A stretch of DNA of 7,778 bases from JAOUFP01 sp947085825. GTDB taxonomy: Bacteria; Nitrospirota; Thermodesulfovibrionia; Thermodesulfovibrionales; UBA6898. Both the position numbers and the translations under genes were made by a program. The stretch spans positions 1-7,778 of the forward strand of contig CAMTXX010000059.1 of assembly GCA_947085825.1 (NCBI GenBank), written 5' to 3'. The notes beneath the pieces are model-generated. The model made no database searches and was not told the DNA's origin. It saw nothing but the letters and a program-made list of their open reading frames with translations. This document shows positions 5,369 through 7,778 of this stretch, one piece after another. Positions within the stretch are counted from its first letter, which is position 1. Each line of letters begins with the position of its first letter.

Positions 5369-7471
5369 TTATGTTTTTGCAATTCTTAATCCCCTCTGCT
5401 TTATCCGCTCCGAAAAATCAGTGCATACGGCAGCAAAGGGATTCACAGCGCCTGAATCCCCTGTCAGTATCTCGATGCGGCCCGCTCCGATTCCAAGCAT
5501 GCCGAGCAGTTCCTGTCCGCGCCTGACCCTTGCGTTTACGCGTGGGGCGATGTCCTTGTATTTACACATGCCATCGTTACAGCGCAGAACAGCCACACCG
5601 TCAACTCCGCATTCAAAGGCCTTCAGAAGGTCGAGTATATCTATCCGGCTGGTGCAGTGAACAGGGACAGTCCTCACATTCTTCGGCAGATCGAAACCGG
5701 AGACTCCGGCGTGGTGCGTACACATGAGCGCCAAAATGACAGGTTCCTGCCGCTTCGGGTCAACCTTGCCTACAACAGCAGACATTGTTTCCCTTATCTG
5801 CCTGACATCATAGCTCACCATGCTGATAGCCTGTGCAGGACATTCCGGCGCGCAGAGCCCGCAGGCCTGGCAATATTCAGGCCTGATAGCAGAGAACGCT
5901 TCAACTACCGGTGCATCATAAGGGCAGACACGTAAACAGGTAAGGCACGCCATGCACTTCTTCTGGTCAACTACTGCGCCTCCGCCGCAACCCCTGCAGC
6001 GGCCTGCTTCTTCAAGGGCTTCTTTTTCGGTGTAGCCCTCCTCGAAATGCTCCATAGTCCTGACGCGGACCTCTGGCGCAAGGTACCTGATTTTTAAACG
6101 CGGTTGCTTGCTGATCTTCTCTGCGACTTCCGAAGGCATCCGGCTGATTTTTTCTTTTTCCTGCACAGGGAGTTTGCCCTCTATGGATTCTCCCTGAATA
6201 TAGAGGTGAATCGCCAAAGCAGAGCGGTGGCCGTTGGCAACAGCAGCGATGGCAGAACCCGGACCAGTCACGACCTCACCAGCAACGAACACGCCTTTGG
6301 CGCTGCTCATTTGGGTAGCCTGGTTCCACTCTACACGGCCACGTTCGTCTACCTTTACGGCGCTGTTTTTCAGGAATGAAAGATTCGACATCTGGCCGAT
6401 AGTGATAATGATCGTTTCAGCTTCGATCAGCATGGTCTGATTATTATCAAAGGTCGGGTTGAACCGTTTATTTTCGTCAAATACAGACAGGACTTTCGTG
6501 ACTTCAAGACCGGTTACTTTGCTGCCTTCGCGCCTGACAGCCTTTGGCCCCCATCGGTAGTTTATCTTGACCGCCTCTTCAACAGCTTCGTCCACTTCCC
6601 ATTTCCATGCAGGTATCTCTTCTTCGTTTTCAAGACAGACCATGGAGACGTCCTTCACGCCAAGCCTTCGGGCTGAGCGGGCAACATCCATGGCCACATT
6701 ACCCCCGCCGATGACCAGCACTTTATTCCCAAGCTCAGGTTTCCGGTCAAAGGCAACATCCTCAAGAAATGGTATAGCGAGTAAAACGCCGGGGCCTTCC
6801 ACTCCCGGAATGTTCAGAGAACGGCTCTGTGAAAGGCCGATGGCGATCAACACAGCATCATGCTGATTAATAAGCCCTTCAAGCATTACGTCCTTGCCGA
6901 TTTCGCAGTTCGTCTTCACTTCGATACCCTTGCTGATGACATCATCTATATCTTCCTTCAGCATTTCTCTGGGCAAACGGTAGGGCGGGATAGCAGTGGC
7001 AAGCATACCTCCAGGCACAGGCTGACGCTCGTAGATCGTTACACTGTAGCCTAATTCAGCGAGGTCTCTTGCTGCGGTCAGACCCGAGGGACCGGAGCCG
7101 ATAATGCCTATGCTTTTGCCCTTTGTCTTTTGAATGAGTTTGCGTTTGTTGCGGCGATATTCCAGTGACTTCTCTATAGCAAACCGCTTCAGATGCCGGA
7201 CAGCCAGCGGCTCGTCAACAGCACAGCGCCTGCATTCCTGTTCACAGGGATGATGACAGATCATTGAGCAGACCGATGCGATTGGGTTCACTGAGGTGAT
7301 GACCTCGAAGGCCTCGGTATATCTGCCCTGGGCGATCAATCCAACGTATGCCTGCACATCAGTATGCGCAGGGCATGCTGCCCTGCATGGTGAGTATGGT
7401 CTTGTTTCCTTGATCGCGGCTCCGTACGGTTGATAAGGTTTCAATTCTTCTTCAGTCTTTTGTGGTGACAT
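5369..7471 (-). CDS. Fusion oxidoreductase: GltD/NfnB-like FAD-NAD(P)H module + 2[4Fe-4S] + MvhD-like domain
   Basis: Predicted cytoplasmic electron-transfer flavoprotein of 700 residues. Order: an N-terminal cysteine-rich module of the kind preceding GltD and dihydropyrimidine dehydrogenase (Cys29, 33, 68, 72, 76, 80, 83); an FAD-binding GSGPSG (125-130) followed by YERQPVPGGML; a second dinucleotide site GGGNVAMD (255-262), typical for NAD(P)H; a closing flavin motif VFVAGEVVTGPGSA (394-407), with GE where GltD proteins usually have GD; CRGC (492-495); two ferredoxin motifs, CMACLTCLRVCP (506-517) and CQACGLCAPECP (534-545); and an MvhD/FlpD-like domain (about 577-690) with Cys584, HCTSRID (605-611), Cys631 and Cys636. 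The ATG has AGGAG six bases upstream. It leads the operon with metV and metF, so it probably feeds electrons to, or takes them from, methylene-H4folate reductase. Plain GltD (about 450-490 residues) lacks the C-terminal half. Domain assignment is strong; the exact partner is inferred. Confidence 0.88.
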   Translation of the reverse strand: MSPQKTEEELKPYQPYGAAIKETRPYSPCRAACPAHTDVQAYVGLIAQGRYTEAFEVITSVNPIASVCSMICHHPCEQECRRCAVDEPLAVRHLKRFAIEKSLEYRRNKRKLIQKTKGKSIGIIGSGPSGLTAARDLAELGYSVTIYERQPVPGGMLATAIPPYRLPREMLKEDIDDVISKGIEVKTNCEIGKDVMLEGLINQHDAVLIAIGLSQSRSLNIPGVEGPGVLLAIPFLEDVAFDRKPELGNKVLVIGGGNVAMDVARSARRLGVKDVSMVCLENEEEIPAWKWEVDEAVEEAVKINYRWGPKAVRREGSKVTGLEVTKVLSVFDENKRFNPTFDNNQTMLIEAETIIITIGQMSNLSFLKNSAVKVDERGRVEWNQATQMSSAKGVFVAGEVVTGPGSAIAAVANGHRSALAIHLYIQGESIEGKLPVQEKEKISRMPSEVAEKISKQPRLKIRYLAPEVRVRTMEHFEEGYTEKEALEEAGRCRGCGGGAVVDQKKCMACLTCLRVCPYDAPVVEAFSAIRPEYCQACGLCAPECPAQAISMVSYDVRQIRETMSAVVGKVDPKRQEPVILALMCTHHAGVSGFDLPKNVRTVPVHCTSRIDILDLLKAFECGVDGVAVLRCNDGMCKYKDIAPRVNARVRRGQELLGMLGIGAGRIEILTGDSGAVNPFAAVCTDFSERIKQRGLRIAKT

Positions 7472-7477
7472 GAATTG

Positions 7478-7482
7478 CTCCT
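7478..7482 (-). promoter_or_regulatory. Ribosome binding site of the fusion oxidoreductase gene
   Basis: AGGAG on the minus strand, six bases before the ATG at 7471. It fixes the start of the operon's first gene and agrees with the position of the N-terminal cysteine module. Confidence 0.75.
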
Positions 7483-7501
7483 GTATAATTCTTATGCATT
7501 T

Positions 7502-7645
7502 AGACTCTTTATTTGTAACTACTCAGGTTGTTTAGACTGTAGTCTGTTAGGACTGAGCAAGGAACGAATCAAGGCTTTCTCCCCTATTCACCTAAACGAC
7601 TACAGACTATCTACCTTAGTTGTTACCTTTGCTTAATTAGAGTCT
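7502..7645. repeat. Long imperfect inverted repeat in the spacer before the metF operon
   Basis: The core arms are 7515-7551 and 7591-7626, about 36 bases each, with roughly 29 matching positions and one gap. The shared blocks are GTAAC, AGGT, CTGTAGTC and TTAGG. Outside the core, AGACTCT at 7502-7508 faces AGAGTCT at 7639-7645. The central loop is about 39 bases. The left arm itself contains the small palindrome AGACTGTAGTCT. The style suggests a dispersed intergenic element. Most of the 151 bp between the edge frame and the oxidoreductase gene is this element. Confidence 0.7.
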
Positions 7646-7778
7646 GTTTATAAACCGACATTTTTTCGGCGGGGGTGCAGTTTTTGAGCATCTTTCCCTG
7701 TTCTTTGCCGTTGCATCGAGACAATGGACCACTTTCGCAGCCCGCTGCATCAATATTTTCGATTTTTGGGCGCACCTC
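7623..7778 (-). CDS. Possible C-terminus of an upstream gene, cut by the window edge
   Basis: An open frame runs in from the window edge for 51 codons and stops at TAA (7623-7625). The residues are hydrophilic, with three cysteines in a segment like AAGCESGPLSRCNGKEQGK and a basic end TLIKQR. I do not recognise the family. A second minus-strand frame is also open here for about 46 codons, so frame choice is uncertain. The last codons (7623-7645) fall inside the right arm of the long inverted repeat, so the end of the protein may have been replaced by repeat DNA. It could equally be chance open sequence. Confidence 0.35.
   Translation of the reverse strand, partial: EVRPKIENIDAAGCESGPLSRCNGKEQGKMLKNCTPAEKMSVYKQTLIKQR

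Noticed and set aside
5369..7471. Glutamate synthase small subunit (gltD) as the product
   Set aside because: The N-terminal 430 residues are GltD-like, but the two ferredoxin motifs, the MvhD-like tail, the 700-residue length and the metV-metF context do not fit glutamate synthase, and no gltB is present.
7483..7525. Sigma-70 promoter before the oxidoreductase gene (TTACAA, 16 bases, CATAAG on the minus strand)
   Set aside because: Only three of six and four of six consensus bases match and the -10 box would lie nearly on the ribosome binding site, so I could not support it.

Overview
The window looks like chromosomal DNA of an anaerobic bacterium that runs the methyl branch of the Wood-Ljungdahl (reductive acetyl-CoA) pathway. 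The evidence is a metV-metF pair led by a multi-cluster iron-sulfur flavoprotein with an MvhD-like tail. Together with an alpha2beta2 glycyl-tRNA synthetase encoded as glyQ-glyS and many short dispersed intergenic repeats, this suggests Nitrospirota (Thermodesulfovibrionia-like) or Desulfobacterota. The phylum is inference; no marker here decides it.

All convincing genes lie on the minus strand, so transcription runs from high to low coordinates. Layout: (1) 7623-7778, an open frame cut by the window edge, possibly the C-terminus of an upstream gene. (2) 7472-7645, a non-coding spacer dominated by a long imperfect inverted repeat. (3) 7471-3633, a tight three-gene operon: a 700-residue fusion oxidoreductase, then metV, then metF, with metV and metF joined through a one-base TAATG overlap. 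(4) 3266-3632, a 367-bp spacer with several inverted repeats, a possible terminator for the metF operon and a weak promoter candidate for glyQ. (5) 3265-246, glyQ and glyS, coupled through a four-base GTGA overlap. (6) 1-245, a non-coding tail holding three hairpins and a copy of a dispersed repeat.

How the genes fit together: MetF carries the active site that interconverts methylene- and methyl-tetrahydrofolate, and MetV is its usual cysteine-rich partner in acetogens. The upstream protein joins a GltD/NfnB-type FAD and NAD(P)H module, two ferredoxin-type [4Fe-4S] motifs and an MvhD/FlpD-like domain in one chain. It could do in one polypeptide the electron-input job done by HdrABC-MvhD in Moorella or by RnfC2 in Acetobacterium. 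glyQS is a separate housekeeping operon.

The points most worth a second look are that fusion protein and the start of glyS. In glyS about 96 bp of repeat-like DNA, including four copies of a 7-bp unit, sits between the start codon and the conserved N-terminus and appears to be translated as a roughly 32-residue extension.
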